From: Polyangia bacterium
GTDB taxonomy: Bacteria; Myxococcota_A; Polyangia; Nannocystales; Nannocystaceae
NCBI GenBank assembly: GCA_030430565.1
Contig: JAUIKS010000024.1
Location: 109,550 to 173,549 of the forward strand
Length of the DNA: 64,000 nt
Direction of reading: 5' to 3'
Below the pieces are notes generated by a model. It was not told the origin of the DNA. It saw only the letters and a program-made list of their open reading frames with translations, and did no database searches. This document shows positions 33,465 through 42,507 of this stretch, piece by piece. Numbering within the stretch: the first letter of the stretch is position 1; each line of letters opens with the position of its first letter. Position numbers and translations under genes: made by a program.

Positions 33465-35027
33465 ATGAGGCGAGGGACAGGATGGGGGCGCGGGCGAAGT
33501 GTCGCGGTCGCGCTCGGCCTCCTCGCGCTGGCGTGCGCATCGAGCGCTTGCAGCTCCTCCGCGTCCTCCCGGCGCGCGGCTCGCCCGGCGACCCCGCTCG
33601 CCGGCACGCTTGCTCCTGGTCCCGACTCGCCGCGCTCCGGGCTCAGCTTCGCGTTGGCGTCGCTCGAGTGGGCCCCGCCCTCGGAGACCGCTGGGGATCT
33701 CGACGCGCTCGCCGACACGCTCCGCGCTCGCGCGGGCGAGCCGATCACGATCCGCGCCGGGCCGAGTCTCGGCGCTGGCTGGCGGGCGCGAGCGCGGGCC
33801 TTCGTCGCGGCCCTCGGCGTTGAGAACAACAAAGAGTCTCTTGGGTCAGGTTCTGATCCGCGCGCCGCCGTGGCGATGCGCGCGGTCGTTCGCGCGCGGG
33901 GCGAGCCAGACGCGCCGCTCCCGTTGGCGCGCGCGCCGGGTCCCGTGACGCAGCGTCCGCGCTACGACCCCGCGGCGCTCGAGCTCGAGGTCGCCGCGGC
34001 GCGCGAGGCGGCCGATGGCGCGGCGCGGCTGCTCGTCATCGATGAGGCGGAGCTCGAGCTGCCCGCGTGGAACGCCCTCGAGACCCGTCACGTCGGCAGC
34101 TGTGAGCCGGTGTTCGCGGGCCTCGCCGAGGGGCACGAGCGCTCGCTCGCGCTGGTCGCCCCGTTCCTCGACCATGTCGACGCGTCGCTGTGGCAGGTGT
34201 TTCGCGGCCAGCTCGCCGTGTACCTGCCCGAGCTGCAGAAAGATCTGGCGTCGTACGGCGCGGACGCGGGTGACGAGCAGGGTCAACGCGGCCGGTGCGG
34301 CGCGGCGTATCGCGAGTACGTCGAGCGCTTCAGCGTGTGCCTCGCGGAGGCCTCGTCGAAGCGCGCCTGCGCCTACGCGCCGCGGGCCCTCCTCACCCAG
34401 GGCGCGCTGCAGGTCGGGATGATCGAGCCCGACGTGTTCGTCCCGGAGGTCTGCGGTCAGGAGTTCGGGCGCGACGTTCGCGACGAGCTCCGCGGGATGG
34501 CGCGCGAGTCAGCGCGGGTCGTCACCGCGACGCTCGACCCCAGCTGGACCGAGCTCGCCGATCGCCTGGCGACGGTCAGCGAGCTCCACGGCGCGCTCGC
34601 TGAGATCTGCGTCCCGCGGCGTCGTCGCTTCAGCGCGGCGGATCTCGACGAGCTGCACGTCCGGCTGTCGCGCGTCGGCGAGCTGCTCTCGAGCCCGCCC
34701 TTGACCGCGATGAGCCCCCCAGAGAAGCCGCTCGAGGCGGGCGCGTGGCGGGTCCGCGGCGGAGCGTTTCCGGTCCCCGGGCTCGGGGACGCCTACCGCG
34801 TCGCCGGCTTCGAGCGCGCGCCCGACTCGCTCGCGGAGCAGGTGCTCGCGCAGGCCCGCGGGATGCGGGAGTTCGCGTTCGGCCGCGCGGTCTGTCAGAC
34901 GCGGCGAGAGACGCGACCGCTGGCGATCGCGCTGATCGACGCGCGCGCCGGGGCGCTGGAGTTCTTCGGCTACTTCTACTCGGAGGAGCTGTTCTGCGAG
35001 GGCCTGGAGCCGCTGACGCGACGCTGA
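33465..35027 (+). CDS. Putative lipoprotein of unknown function
   Basis: The protein has 520 residues from the ATG at 33465 (basic n-region RRGTGWGRGR, hydrophobic run, then cysteines in LALACASSACSSS). ATG at 33432 is an alternative. The mature part is Ala/Arg/Glu-rich and largely helical, with cysteines spaced in CGAAYREYVERFSVC and VPEVCGQEF. I recognise no domain. It is divergent from the CFI-box gene and converges on a second lipoprotein gene across a hairpin. Confidence 0.6.
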   Translation: MRRGTGWGRGRSVAVALGLLALACASSACSSSASSRRAARPATPLAGTLAPGPDSPRSGLSFALASLEWAPPSETAGDLDALADTLRARAGEPITIRAGPSLGAGWRARARAFVAALGVENNKESLGSGSDPRAAVAMRAVVRARGEPDAPLPLARAPGPVTQRPRYDPAALELEVAAAREAADGAARLLVIDEAELELPAWNALETRHVGSCEPVFAGLAEGHERSLALVAPFLDHVDASLWQVFRGQLAVYLPELQKDLASYGADAGDEQGQRGRCGAAYREYVERFSVCLAEASSKRACAYAPRALLTQGALQVGMIEPDVFVPEVCGQEFGRDVRDELRGMARESARVVTATLDPSWTELADRLATVSELHGALAEICVPRRRRFSAADLDELHVRLSRVGELLSSPPLTAMSPPEKPLEAGAWRVRGGAFPVPGLGDAYRVAGFERAPDSLAEQVLAQARGMREFAFGRAVCQTRRETRPLAIALIDARAGALEFFGYFYSEELFCEGLEPLTRR

Positions 35028-35034
35028 ATTGCGC

Positions 35035-35064
35035 GAGGGACCGATCGTCGACGACCGGTCCCTC
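35035..35064. terminator. Hairpin between convergent lipoprotein genes
   Basis: The 9-bp arms GAGGGACCG (35035-35043) and CGGTCCCTC (35056-35064) sit 8 and 20 bases from the two stops. There is no U-tract, so termination efficiency is uncertain. Confidence 0.5.
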
Positions 35065-35083
35065 GAGTCAGGTCACTCCGAGA

Positions 35084-35983
35084 TTACTCGCAGACGGAGC
35101 CGGACAGCCCGCCGCCCATGATGTCGATGGCGCCCGGCGTGCACGTCTGGTTGCCCATGCAGTCCTGGTCGCTGGCACACTCGCCGCAGATGTCGATCGT
35201 GATCAGCGGGATGCCGTCGATCATCGTCTGGTTGCAGATGCCGGAGGTGCAGGCCTCGTTGCTGTAGCAGAGCCCGTCGTTGGCGACGGTGCCGGGGTCG
35301 ATGCACTCGGTGTAGCCGCCGAAGTTCATGAAATCGAGCGTGGCGTTGCAGATCTGGCCGTCGGTGCACTCGTCGCCGTTCGGCTTGCACTCGCCGCAGG
35401 TCTGGACCTGCGGGAGCAGCAGCTCGACGCCCGGGATGATGCTCTGACACACGAGGTCCGCGCCGGCACAGATCGCGTCGCTGGAGCACTGCACGCCGAG
35501 CGCGGCCTCTTTGCACACGGCCTGCATCGAGAGCGCGTCGAGGGAGCACGACGGCATCTCGGCGGGGCAGTCGGCGTCGGTCTTGCACTCCGAGCAGAAC
35601 CCGCCAAACATCGGGATCTCGTAGCACATCATCGACTCGCAATCGGCGTCCGAGCCACACATCGAGCCGTTGGGCAGCGGGCCGCCGGCGGTCGTCGTCT
35701 GCATCCCGTTGGTCAGGAAGGCCGCCGAGTCGTCGCTGGTCTGCGCGTCGGTGGTGGTGCTGGTGCTGCTGCTGCCGCCGTCGGTCCCGGAGGTGGTGGC
35801 CGGGCCGGCGGTGGTCGAGGAGCCGGAGGTCGAGGTGTTCCCGTCAGTGGTCTCGGAGTCGCCCTCTGAGTCGGTCCTGCCGGGGTCTCCGCTGTCGCCG
35901 CACGCCGGGACGACGAACGCGAAGCTGGTGAACAGGAGCGCCGCCGTGGCGACGCGGGACAAGCGGAGGTGAAGCATGCTCAC
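35084..35983 (-). CDS. Cys-rich lipoprotein
   Basis: The protein has 299 residues. The signal peptide ends in FVVPAC, a lipobox. A Ser/Thr/Gly-rich linker of about 70 residues follows. The mature domain has more than 15 cysteines in short pairs (CGSDADCESMMC, CKTDADCPAEMPSC, CGECASDQDCMGNQTC), resembling the Dickkopf/EGF-like Cys arrays of myxobacterial surface proteins. It is probably an outer-membrane surface protein stabilised by disulfides. The function is unknown. Confidence 0.7.
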   Translation of the reverse strand: MSMLHLRLSRVATAALLFTSFAFVVPACGDSGDPGRTDSEGDSETTDGNTSTSGSSTTAGPATTSGTDGGSSSTSTTTDAQTSDDSAAFLTNGMQTTTAGGPLPNGSMCGSDADCESMMCYEIPMFGGFCSECKTDADCPAEMPSCSLDALSMQAVCKEAALGVQCSSDAICAGADLVCQSIIPGVELLLPQVQTCGECKPNGDECTDGQICNATLDFMNFGGYTECIDPGTVANDGLCYSNEACTSGICNQTMIDGIPLITIDICGECASDQDCMGNQTCTPGAIDIMGGGLSGSVCE

Positions 35984-36162
35984 GATGGACTCACTGGCAG
36001 AAAGGTCGAGGTGGTTGCGACGGGGCGAAGACAGCCCACCAACGCGACCAGCATGCGGGATCGCGGGGTCGACTGTCCAGGGCGCGCCGGATCATTGCGC
36101 CGGGGAGGAAGGAGTTGGGTGAATGATCCGCAGCGTCGGCGCGATGGCTCCAGCCCGTGACG

Positions 36163-37050
36163 TCACGGCGGGTGTCGCTCGTGGTCATCCAGCGTCAACG
36201 TCATCAGGTGTGATCGCTGGGCGACGATCCATCCGGTGCTCTGCAGCTCATGGGTGATGAAACTCACCGGCTTTACGCCGTAGAGCAGGATCGGTGTCCC
36301 GAGGGCTCCGTGCTCCCGGAGGGCGAGGAGCGTCGGGCGAAGGTGGTGCTCAACGGGTTGTGGGAGCAGCACGCGGTGAATGAGCAGCGCTCGGCCCTCG
36401 CGGGACAGGTGGGCGACGGCGGCGGCGAGCCGGATGGAGGTGCGCGGCGGCGGGGTGTGGATCCAGGTGTCCTCGCGCCAGCCGGCGAGCTCAACCCGCC
36501 GCGTCCCGTCGTCATCATCGGGCGTCCACGGCTCGGCGGGGGCGCGCAGCCAGGAGGAGAGCTCGCGCCCGGGCTTCGGCGCGCGGGGGTAGGTCAGCCA
36601 GGTCTCGTGACAGGCGCCGGCGCGAAAGCCCAGCGACCCGTAGAACGGTCGCAGTCGATCCTCGGCGGGGAGCTCGAGGCGCGTGAAGCCGGCGCCGCGC
36701 AGCCGCGCCGCGGTCGCGAGGACGAGTCGGCGCCCGAGCCCGCGGCCGCGCGCGCTCGGGGTGAGCCCCATACCGGAACCATAGGACATGTTGTCGGCGA
36801 GCCGGGAGGGGCTGATGAGCATGTAGCCGAGCGCGCGACCGGTCGCGCGCTCGCGCAGCAGCGAGGAGCGCTGCGGGTCGACGCCCTCGCGCTGCAGCTT
36901 GCGGAGCAGCCAGCCCGGCGCGCGGTCGCCCGCGCCGAAGATCTCGAGGGCGAGCGCGCGGAGCTCCGCGAGCGCGCGTCGGTCGTGCAGGACGTCGCCG
37001 AGCGCGTCGGCGACGGTCACGATCTCGTGGGCGTCCGCGCGGGACGTCAC
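36163..37050 (-). CDS. GNAT-family N-acetyltransferase
   Basis: The protein has 295 residues from GTG at 37050. That start overlaps the trpS stop by 4 bases (GTGA), indicating translational coupling; GTG at 37062 is the longer option. Motif A of the GNAT fold is GMGLTPSARGRGLGRRLVL, followed by FTRLELPAEDRLRPFYGSLGF (motif B). The C-terminal 130 residues are a second domain that I do not recognise. The acceptor is unknown. Confidence 0.8.
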   Translation of the reverse strand: MTSRADAHEIVTVADALGDVLHDRRALAELRALALEIFGAGDRAPGWLLRKLQREGVDPQRSSLLRERATGRALGYMLISPSRLADNMSYGSGMGLTPSARGRGLGRRLVLATAARLRGAGFTRLELPAEDRLRPFYGSLGFRAGACHETWLTYPRAPKPGRELSSWLRAPAEPWTPDDDDGTRRVELAGWREDTWIHTPPPRTSIRLAAAVAHLSREGRALLIHRVLLPQPVEHHLRPTLLALREHGALGTPILLYGVKPVSFITHELQSTGWIVAQRSHLMTLTLDDHERHPP

Positions 37051-38060
37051 TGCAGGCCGCACGCCCGCTTGCAGCGGTCGATGGTCGCGCGGGCGAGCGC
37101 GCGGGCCTTGGCGGCGGAGCGCTGGAGCACGTCCTCGACCTGCTGCGGGTCGGCCTGGAATTGTTGGTAGCGGGCGCGAGCCTCGGCGAAGTGCGTGTCG
37201 ATCTTGGCGGCGAGCAGCTGCTTGGCGTGGCCGTAGCCGAAGGGCCGCCCGTCGCGCTGCCCGGCGCGGAAGTAGCCGGCGAGCTCCGCGGTCTCGGCCT
37301 CGCTGGCGAACAGCTTGTACAGCTCGAAGGTGACGCTCTTGTCGGGGTCGAGCGGCTGTCCGAGCGGCGTGGAGTCGGTGACGATCTGGCCGACGCGCTT
37401 GCGCAGCTGCTTGCCCGAGCGGAACACCCAGATGGTGTTGCCGTAGCTCTTGCTCATCTTGCGGCCGTCGATGCCGGGGACGTAGGGCGCCTTGGAGAGG
37501 CGGTAGCGGGGCAGGGTGAGCGCGGGCGTGCGCTTGCTGGCGAAGGTCTCGTTGAAGCGCGTCGCCATGTCCCGCGTCATCTCGACGTGCTGCACCTGGT
37601 CCTTGCCGACGGGGACCATGGTCGAGTCGTAGGCGAGGATGTCGGCGGCCATGAGGATCGGGTAGGTGAACAAGCCGACGGAGGCGCGCAGCCCCTGGGA
37701 GACCTTGTCTTTGTAGCTGACGGCGCGCTCGAGCAGGCCCATGCCGGTGACGGTCGACAAGAGCCAGGTCAGCTCGGTGACCTCGGGGACGTCCGACTGG
37801 CGAAACAGCAGCGCCTTTTGGGGGTCGAGGCCCATGGCGAGGTAGGTCGCGGCGAGGTCGAAGACGTGCTTACGCAGCGCGTCGGCGTCGTGGAGGGTCG
37901 TCAGCGCGTGGTAGTCGGCGATGAAGTAGAGGCACTCGTTGGGGAACTCGTGCTGCAGCTCCATGTGCTGCTGGATGGCCCCGAAGTAGTTGCCGAGGTG
38001 GATGAGGCCGGAGGGCTGAATGCCGGAGAGTACGCGCTGGTTCTTGCTGTCGCCGGTCAT
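37047..38060 (-). CDS. trpS: Tryptophanyl-tRNA synthetase
   Basis: A class I aminoacyl-tRNA synthetase of 337 residues. The HIGH motif reads HLGN (21-24) in SGIQPSGLIHLGNYFGAI. KMSKS lies near residue 200 (DGRKMSKSYGN), and VGKDQVQHVEMTRD is the conserved Trp/ATP-site segment. It charges tRNA-Trp in the cytosol. It is the first gene of a coupled pair with the GNAT gene. Confidence 0.96.
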   Translation of the reverse strand: MTGDSKNQRVLSGIQPSGLIHLGNYFGAIQQHMELQHEFPNECLYFIADYHALTTLHDADALRKHVFDLAATYLAMGLDPQKALLFRQSDVPEVTELTWLLSTVTGMGLLERAVSYKDKVSQGLRASVGLFTYPILMAADILAYDSTMVPVGKDQVQHVEMTRDMATRFNETFASKRTPALTLPRYRLSKAPYVPGIDGRKMSKSYGNTIWVFRSGKQLRKRVGQIVTDSTPLGQPLDPDKSVTFELYKLFASEAETAELAGYFRAGQRDGRPFGYGHAKQLLAAKIDTHFAEARARYQQFQADPQQVEDVLQRSAAKARALARATIDRCKRACGLQ

Positions 38061-38183
38061 GGACGGACCATGCCACGGCGACCTCTCGTTCTCCAGCGTC
38101 GTGTTCTCGACGTGCTGGGCGCTACGGCCAACACACAGATACGGAGCGAGCGAGAGCGCCGCGTGGCGGGGAGTGGAGGAGGC

Positions 38184-39284
38184 TTAGCGGTCGATCCGCA
38201 GGGACTTGCGAGCCGCGTGGCGCTCGAGCGCGAGGGCGCAGAGGCGGGTGAGCTGCTCGGGGTAGGGGACGCCGGCGTGGGCCATGAGCCGCGGGTACAT
38301 GCTGATGCTGGTGAAGCCCGGCATGGTGTTGAGCTCGTTGAGGTAGGGCGCGTTCGTCGTGCGGTCGACGAAGAAGTCGACGCGCGCGAGCCCGTGGCAG
38401 CCGGTCGCGCGGAAGGCCTCGAGGGTGAGCCGCTTGAGCCGCTCGATGACGGCGGTCGGGAGCGCCGCCGGGATCTCGAGGCCGGCGATGTCCTTGAGGT
38501 ACTTGCTCTCGTAGTCGTACCAGACGCCGTCGGGGAGCACGATCTCGCCGGGCTCGCTGACGATCGTGCCGGGGCCGCCGTCGCCGAGCACCGCGAGCTC
38601 AACCTCGCGGGCGTCGATCGCTTTCTCGATGAGCAGCTTCGGGTCGTAGCGCATGGCCATCTCGATGGCGACGCGCAGCTCGTGTTCGTCGTGGGCGCGG
38701 CTGATGCCGATCGAGCTCCCCTGGTTCGCGGGCTTGACGAAGCAGGGGTAGCCGAGCTGGGCGCCGACGCGCTCGACAGTGGCGCGCAGGAGGTCGGCGC
38801 GCTCGAGCTCGTCGGGTCGCGAGAGCTGGCGGCCGTCGAGCTCGACCCAGGGGACGAGCGGGATGCTCGGCTCGTGGTGGAGGAGCGCGCGCTTGCAGAC
38901 GATCTTGTCCATGCACAGCGCGGACGCGAGGACGCCCGAGCCGACGTAGGGCAGGCCGAGGACCTCGAGCATGCCCTGAAACGTCCCGTCTTCGCCGTAG
39001 GGGCCGTGGAGGACGGGGAGGACGAGGTCCGGCGCGAGCGCGCGCAGGTCGGTGACGAGCTCGCCGCGCGCGACGATGTCGGCCAGCGGGAGCCCGGGTG
39101 CCTTCGCGGTGCGCCACGAGCCGTCCCGGTGGATCCCGAGCAAAACTGGCTCGAAGCGATCGGTGTCGAGGTTGTCGAGCATGGCGGTCGCGCTCCGCAG
39201 CGAGACCTCGTGCTCTGAGCTGCGTCCACCAAACACGACCAGCAGCCGTGGCCGCGGCGTCTCTCCATCGCGTCGCTGAATCAC
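38184..39284 (-). CDS. ddl: D-alanine--D-alanine ligase
   Basis: An ATP-grasp ligase of 366 residues making the D-Ala-D-Ala dipeptide for peptidoglycan. RLLVVFGGRSSEHEVSLRSA is the N-terminal signature, FVKPANQGSSIGIS the ATP-grasp loop, and GLARVDFFVD with LNELNTMPGFTSISMYP the metal-binding C-terminal motifs. I place the start at the GTG at 39284, 6 bases after TAGGAG and downstream of a hairpin terminator. The ORF itself opens at a TTG at 39311 that touches that hairpin. Confidence 0.95.
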   Translation of the reverse strand: MIQRRDGETPRPRLLVVFGGRSSEHEVSLRSATAMLDNLDTDRFEPVLLGIHRDGSWRTAKAPGLPLADIVARGELVTDLRALAPDLVLPVLHGPYGEDGTFQGMLEVLGLPYVGSGVLASALCMDKIVCKRALLHHEPSIPLVPWVELDGRQLSRPDELERADLLRATVERVGAQLGYPCFVKPANQGSSIGISRAHDEHELRVAIEMAMRYDPKLLIEKAIDAREVELAVLGDGGPGTIVSEPGEIVLPDGVWYDYESKYLKDIAGLEIPAALPTAVIERLKRLTLEAFRATGCHGLARVDFFVDRTTNAPYLNELNTMPGFTSISMYPRLMAHAGVPYPEQLTRLCALALERHAARKSLRIDR

Positions 39285-39311
39285 GCGCGCTCCTATGTCG
39301 ACAAGAATCAA

Positions 39312-39333
39312 GTCCGCCGGCGATCCGGCGGAC
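39312..39333 (-). terminator. Hairpin terminator of the small basic protein gene
   Basis: The 9-bp arms GTCCGCCGG (39312-39320) and CCGGCGGAC (39325-39333) enclose the loop CGAT. On the minus strand TTGATTCTTGT follows. It separates the small gene from ddl. Confidence 0.65.
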
Positions 39334-39392
39334 GATCGTCTACGTCGGGTTCGCTCGCGGTATTCCGACGAACCCGGTCGCGGCTGGTTCGC

Positions 39393-39530
39393 CTACTTCT
39401 TCTTGCCCTTCTTCTCGTCGGCGCGCGCGGCACGCTTCTCCTCGGCGCGGCGCTTGAGTCGAGCCTTGAGCTTGGCCTGGCGTTTACGGCGGCGCATCTT
39501 CGGCGTACGGCGATTGTCGAGGTGTCCCAT
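39393..39530 (-). CDS. Small, highly basic protein (45 residues)
   Basis: The reading frame MGHLDNRRTPKMRRRKRQAK continues with Lys/Arg/Glu/Ala-rich helix to KKGKKK. The start is set by ATG at 39530 with CAGGAG about 10 bases upstream, and a hairpin terminator follows. The frame is open for 1.6 kb further upstream, antisense to serS, but that part is a shadow. Size and charge resemble small ribosome-associated or RNA-binding proteins. I believe similar short proteins occur in other deltaproteobacteria, but I cannot name the family. Confidence 0.65.
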   Translation of the reverse strand: MGHLDNRRTPKMRRRKRQAKLKARLKRRAEEKRAARADEKKGKKK

Positions 39531-39755
39531 GTCGGTCGATCTCCTGGGTGAGCGGTTGGCCGGCCGGAAACACAGAGCTGTCCAAAGGGGACAGGCGCGA
39601 GACGACCGTGCGGGCGCGCGAGGATGGCCCGTGAAACAGCGATTGGTCAAGGGTGCGCGGGCGATAATGCGCCGAGGGCGCGCGGTGAATTCGTGAGAAC
39701 AGTCCGCGAGCGCGCGCGCCGATCCGCGGCGCGATCGGAGGTATGGTCCGCTCCC

Positions 39756-41117
39756 ATGCTCGACATCAAGCTGCTGCGCGACCAGGGCGACGCCATCTGC
39801 CAGAACCTCGTGGACCGCAACGTGCACGTGTTCTCCGAGCTCTCGCCGGAGAGCGGCGCGGACTGGGCGAGGCGTACCGTCGAGCGGCTGCAGGCGCTCG
39901 ATCAGCGCTACCTGGATCTGCTGAAGGAGGGCGACGAGACCCGCCGCAAGCAGAACGAGAACACGGCGGCGATGAAGAAGGTCGGCAAGCTGCCGAAGGC
40001 CGAGCAGGCCGCCGCGCGCAAGCCGTTGATCGAGACCGGCCGCGCGCTGCGGGACCATGAGCGAGCGATCCACGCGCAGGCTGAGGAGGCGCAGGCGGAG
40101 CGCGACGCGGCGTGGAGCCTGGTCCCCAACATGACGCACCCCGAGTCGCCGCGCGGGCATCACGACGAGGACCACAAGGAGCTGCGCACGGTCGGCACGA
40201 TCCGCGACTTCGCGGCCGAGGGCTTTGAGCCCAAGGATCACCTGGAGGTCGCCGAGGCCCTCGATCTCGTGGACTTCTCCGCCGGCGCGCGCGTCGCTGG
40301 CCAGAAGTTCTACTACCTGAAGAATGAGGCGGTGCTGCTCGATCTCGCGCTGCAGCGCTACGCGATCGACGTGGCCCAGCGCCACGGCTTCACCCTGCAC
40401 GTCACGCCCGACCTGGCCCGCGAGTCGATCCTGCAGGGCCTCGGCTTCAACCCGCGCGGTGAGTCGACGCAGGTGTACACGGTCGAGAATTCTGATCTGT
40501 GCTTGGTCGGGACCGCCGAGATCACGCTGGGCGGGATGCTCGCCGACTCGATCCTCGAGGAGGAGGAGCTGCCGATCTTGCTGGCCGGCTTGTCCCACTG
40601 CTTCCGCACGGAGGCCGGCTCGCACGGCAAGGAGTCGCGCGGGCTGTACCGGGTGCACCAGTTCACGAAGGTCGAGCTGTTCGCGTTCACGGCGGGGAGC
40701 TTTGAAGAGAGCGCGGCGATGCACCAGCGGCTGCTGGCGATCGAGGAGGAGATCTTCCAGGCGCTCGAGATCCCGTACCGCGTCATCGACATCGCGAGCG
40801 GCGACCTCGGGGGGCCGGCGTACCGCAAATTCGACCTCGAGGCCTGGATGCCGGGACGCGGCTGCTACGGCGAGATCACGAGCACGAGCGATTGCACGGA
40901 CTACCAGGCGCGCCGGCTGAAGATCCGCTATCGACCCGCGCCGGTCGACGGCAAGAAGCAGAAGCCGCGCCACGTGCATATGCTGAACGGCACGGCGGTG
41001 GCGAACTCGCGGGCGCTGGTGGCGATCCTCGAGAATCAGCAGCAGGCCGACGGCAGCGTGCGCGTCCCGAAGGTTTTGCGCCCCTGGGTGGGGCTCGACG
41101 TCATCGGTCCGCGGTAG
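39756..41117 (+). CDS. serS: Seryl-tRNA synthetase
   Basis: A class II aminoacyl-tRNA synthetase of 453 residues. The N-terminal coiled-coil arm (about 30-115) binds the long variable arm of tRNA-Ser. Catalytic motifs include TAEITLGGMLAD, motif 2 CFRTEAGSHGKESRGLYRVH and motif 3 region GDLGGPAYRKFDLEAWMPG with EITSTSDCTDYQARR. The ATG at 39756 starts the family N-terminus MLDIKLLRDQGD; GGAGG lies 13 bases upstream, a rather long spacing. Confidence 0.95.
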   Translation: MLDIKLLRDQGDAICQNLVDRNVHVFSELSPESGADWARRTVERLQALDQRYLDLLKEGDETRRKQNENTAAMKKVGKLPKAEQAAARKPLIETGRALRDHERAIHAQAEEAQAERDAAWSLVPNMTHPESPRGHHDEDHKELRTVGTIRDFAAEGFEPKDHLEVAEALDLVDFSAGARVAGQKFYYLKNEAVLLDLALQRYAIDVAQRHGFTLHVTPDLARESILQGLGFNPRGESTQVYTVENSDLCLVGTAEITLGGMLADSILEEEELPILLAGLSHCFRTEAGSHGKESRGLYRVHQFTKVELFAFTAGSFEESAAMHQRLLAIEEEIFQALEIPYRVIDIASGDLGGPAYRKFDLEAWMPGRGCYGEITSTSDCTDYQARRLKIRYRPAPVDGKKQKPRHVHMLNGTAVANSRALVAILENQQQADGSVRVPKVLRPWVGLDVIGPR

Positions 41118-41171
41118 CACAAGCGCATCGGCAACGCCCTTTCGGAGGACCTCGCCATGCGGGCGACGGGC

Positions 41172-41303
41172 CGCTGCTTAACGCGTGGGCTCCCTCCACC
41201 TTCCGGGCGGCGAGCGTCTGGACGAGCTGAAGCGGACGGGCGCCAACACGCTCGCCGTCCTCAGGCGGCTCCTCCCACGCTCGCGCGCGGCCCTTGAGCT
41301 TCG
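41172..41303. repeat. Dispersed repeat R, copy 1
   Basis: About 130 bases nearly identical to 50739-50869. Shared landmarks in order are CTGCTTAACG, CCTTCCGGGCGGCGAGCGTC, TGAAGCGGACG, CGCTCGCCGTCCTCAGGCGG and CCCTTGAGCTTCG. Inside it GGCGAGCGT and ACGCTCGCC are perfect 9-bp inverted arms, so the repeat can fold. Confidence 0.8.
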
Positions 41304-41688
41304 TTGAGACGTCCAGCAGCGTTTCCTCTGAGAGGGTCGGTGAGTAGGCAGGCTCGCGCGCGGCCCTTGAGCTTCGTTGAGACGTCCAGCAGCGTTCCCT
41401 CTGAGAGGGTACGCAGACTCGCACACGGCCCGTGAGCATCGGTGAGTAGGCAGGCTCTCGCGCGGCCCTTGAGCTTCGTTGAGACGTCCAGCAGCGCTCT
41501 CTCTGAGAGGGGACGCAGACTCGCACACGGCCCGTGAGCATCGGTGAGTAGGCAGGCTCGCGCGCGGCCCTTGAGCTTCGTTGCGACGTATGCCTGGGGA
41601 CGTAGACGAGCTCGCGCGCGGCCCTTGAGCTTCGTTGCGACGTATGCCTGGGGACGTAGACGAGCTCGCGCGCGGCCCTTGAGCTTCG
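41280..41688. repeat. Irregular eight-unit tandem array
   Basis: A 24-base core containing GCGGCCCTTGAGCTTCG starts at 41280, 41353, 41455, 41557, 41611 and 41665. A diverged core (CGGCCCGTGAGCATCG) starts at 41418 and 41520. Unit starts are spaced 73, 65, 37, 65, 37, 54 and 54 bases. Spacers come in three classes, and the last two spacers are identical (TTGCGACGTATGCCTGGGG and following). The first core is the end of repeat R, so the array may have grown from it. Confidence 0.85.
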
Positions 41689-41800
41689 GCGAGCCCAAAC
41701 CAGCCAGCAGCCGTCACGAGAGTCCGGGAGGCGCCTCGCGTCGCCGCGGGCTGCTAGCATGTACGCGCCAGCACAGGAACAAACACTGGCGGGAGGCTGC

Positions 41801-42478
41801 ATGGAAGCGCCGAAGACGATGGTCCTCGCGCATCGCGGGGCGAGCGACGCGCGCGTCGAGAACACGATCGAGGCGTTTATGCACGCGATCGAGCGCGGGG
41901 CGGACGGGGTCGAGCTCGATGTCCAGCTGAGCCGCGACTACGAGGTGGTGATCTTCCACGATGATGATCTGCGCCGGCTCGCGGGGCGCTACGATCGTAT
42001 CGAGACATTAACCTCGAGACAGATCGCTCGGATCCGGTTGGCGGGGGGCGGTCGGGTTCCGCGGCTGGCGGAGCTGCTGGAGCGCTGGCCGACCGATCGC
42101 TGGCTGAACGTGGAGTTCAAGCCGGGGGTCGACGGTCACGTGCTGGTCGAGCGGACGATGGCGCTGCTGGCGGGGCGTCCGCGGGTGATCTTGAGCAGCT
42201 TTGATCCGCGGCTTTTGCTGCGGGCGCGCGGGGTCGGCTCGCAGTACGAGCACGCGCTGATCTTGGGGGCCGAGAGCGCGCCCTATCTGCACGCGCGCGG
42301 GGCGAAGGCCTACGGCTGCGCGTCGGTGCATCTGGATCATCGGCTGTGTACGCCGCGGGTGATCGAGCATCACCGAGGGCAGGGCCTCGAGGTCGGCGCG
42401 TGGACGGTGAACGACGCGCCGCGTAAGCGGGCGCTGCAGGCGATGGGCGTGACGCGGCTGATCACCGACTGTCCCTGA
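41801..42478 (+). CDS. Glycerophosphodiester phosphodiesterase
   Basis: The protein has 225 residues from ATG at 41801, behind GGGAGG. The GDPD TIM-barrel signature is clear: VLAHRGASDARVENTIEAF with the HRG general acid/base, GVELDVQLSRDYEVVIFHDD with metal ligands, and LNVEFKP. It hydrolyses glycerophosphodiesters to glycerol 3-phosphate and an alcohol. There is no signal peptide, so it is cytosolic (UgpQ-like). It converges on the ABC1 kinase gene with 29 bases between stops. Confidence 0.92.
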   Translation: MEAPKTMVLAHRGASDARVENTIEAFMHAIERGADGVELDVQLSRDYEVVIFHDDDLRRLAGRYDRIETLTSRQIARIRLAGGGRVPRLAELLERWPTDRWLNVEFKPGVDGHVLVERTMALLAGRPRVILSSFDPRLLLRARGVGSQYEHALILGAESAPYLHARGAKAYGCASVHLDHRLCTPRVIEHHRGQGLEVGAWTVNDAPRKRALQAMGVTRLITDCP

Positions 42479-42507
42479 GACGCGCTCACCGAGCGCCTCG
42501 AAGCGAG

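Larger units (their letters stand above)
41118..41800. other. Repeat-filled intergenic region
   Basis: There are 683 bases between serS and the glycerophosphodiesterase gene, occupied by one copy of a dispersed repeat and the tandem array listed next. Both strands stay open in several frames, a by-product of the repeat composition; I see no credible gene. Confidence 0.6.

Noticed and set aside
39531..41120. Long minus-strand extension of the small basic protein frame, antisense to serS
   Set aside because: The real gene has its own ATG and ribosome binding site at 39530; the rest mirrors the seryl-tRNA synthetase gene.
41280..41688. CRISPR-like reading of the tandem array
   Set aside because: Spacings are irregular, spacers are themselves repeats of each other, and no cas gene is present.
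41101..41865. Open frames of 145-254 residues with repeated Leu-Lys-Gly-Arg-Ala-type units on the minus strand
   Set aside because: They are open in several frames at once because the tandem array is GC-rich and lacks stops; there is no ribosome binding site, and unit lengths of 73, 65 and 37 are not multiples of three, so no single repeated peptide is kept.
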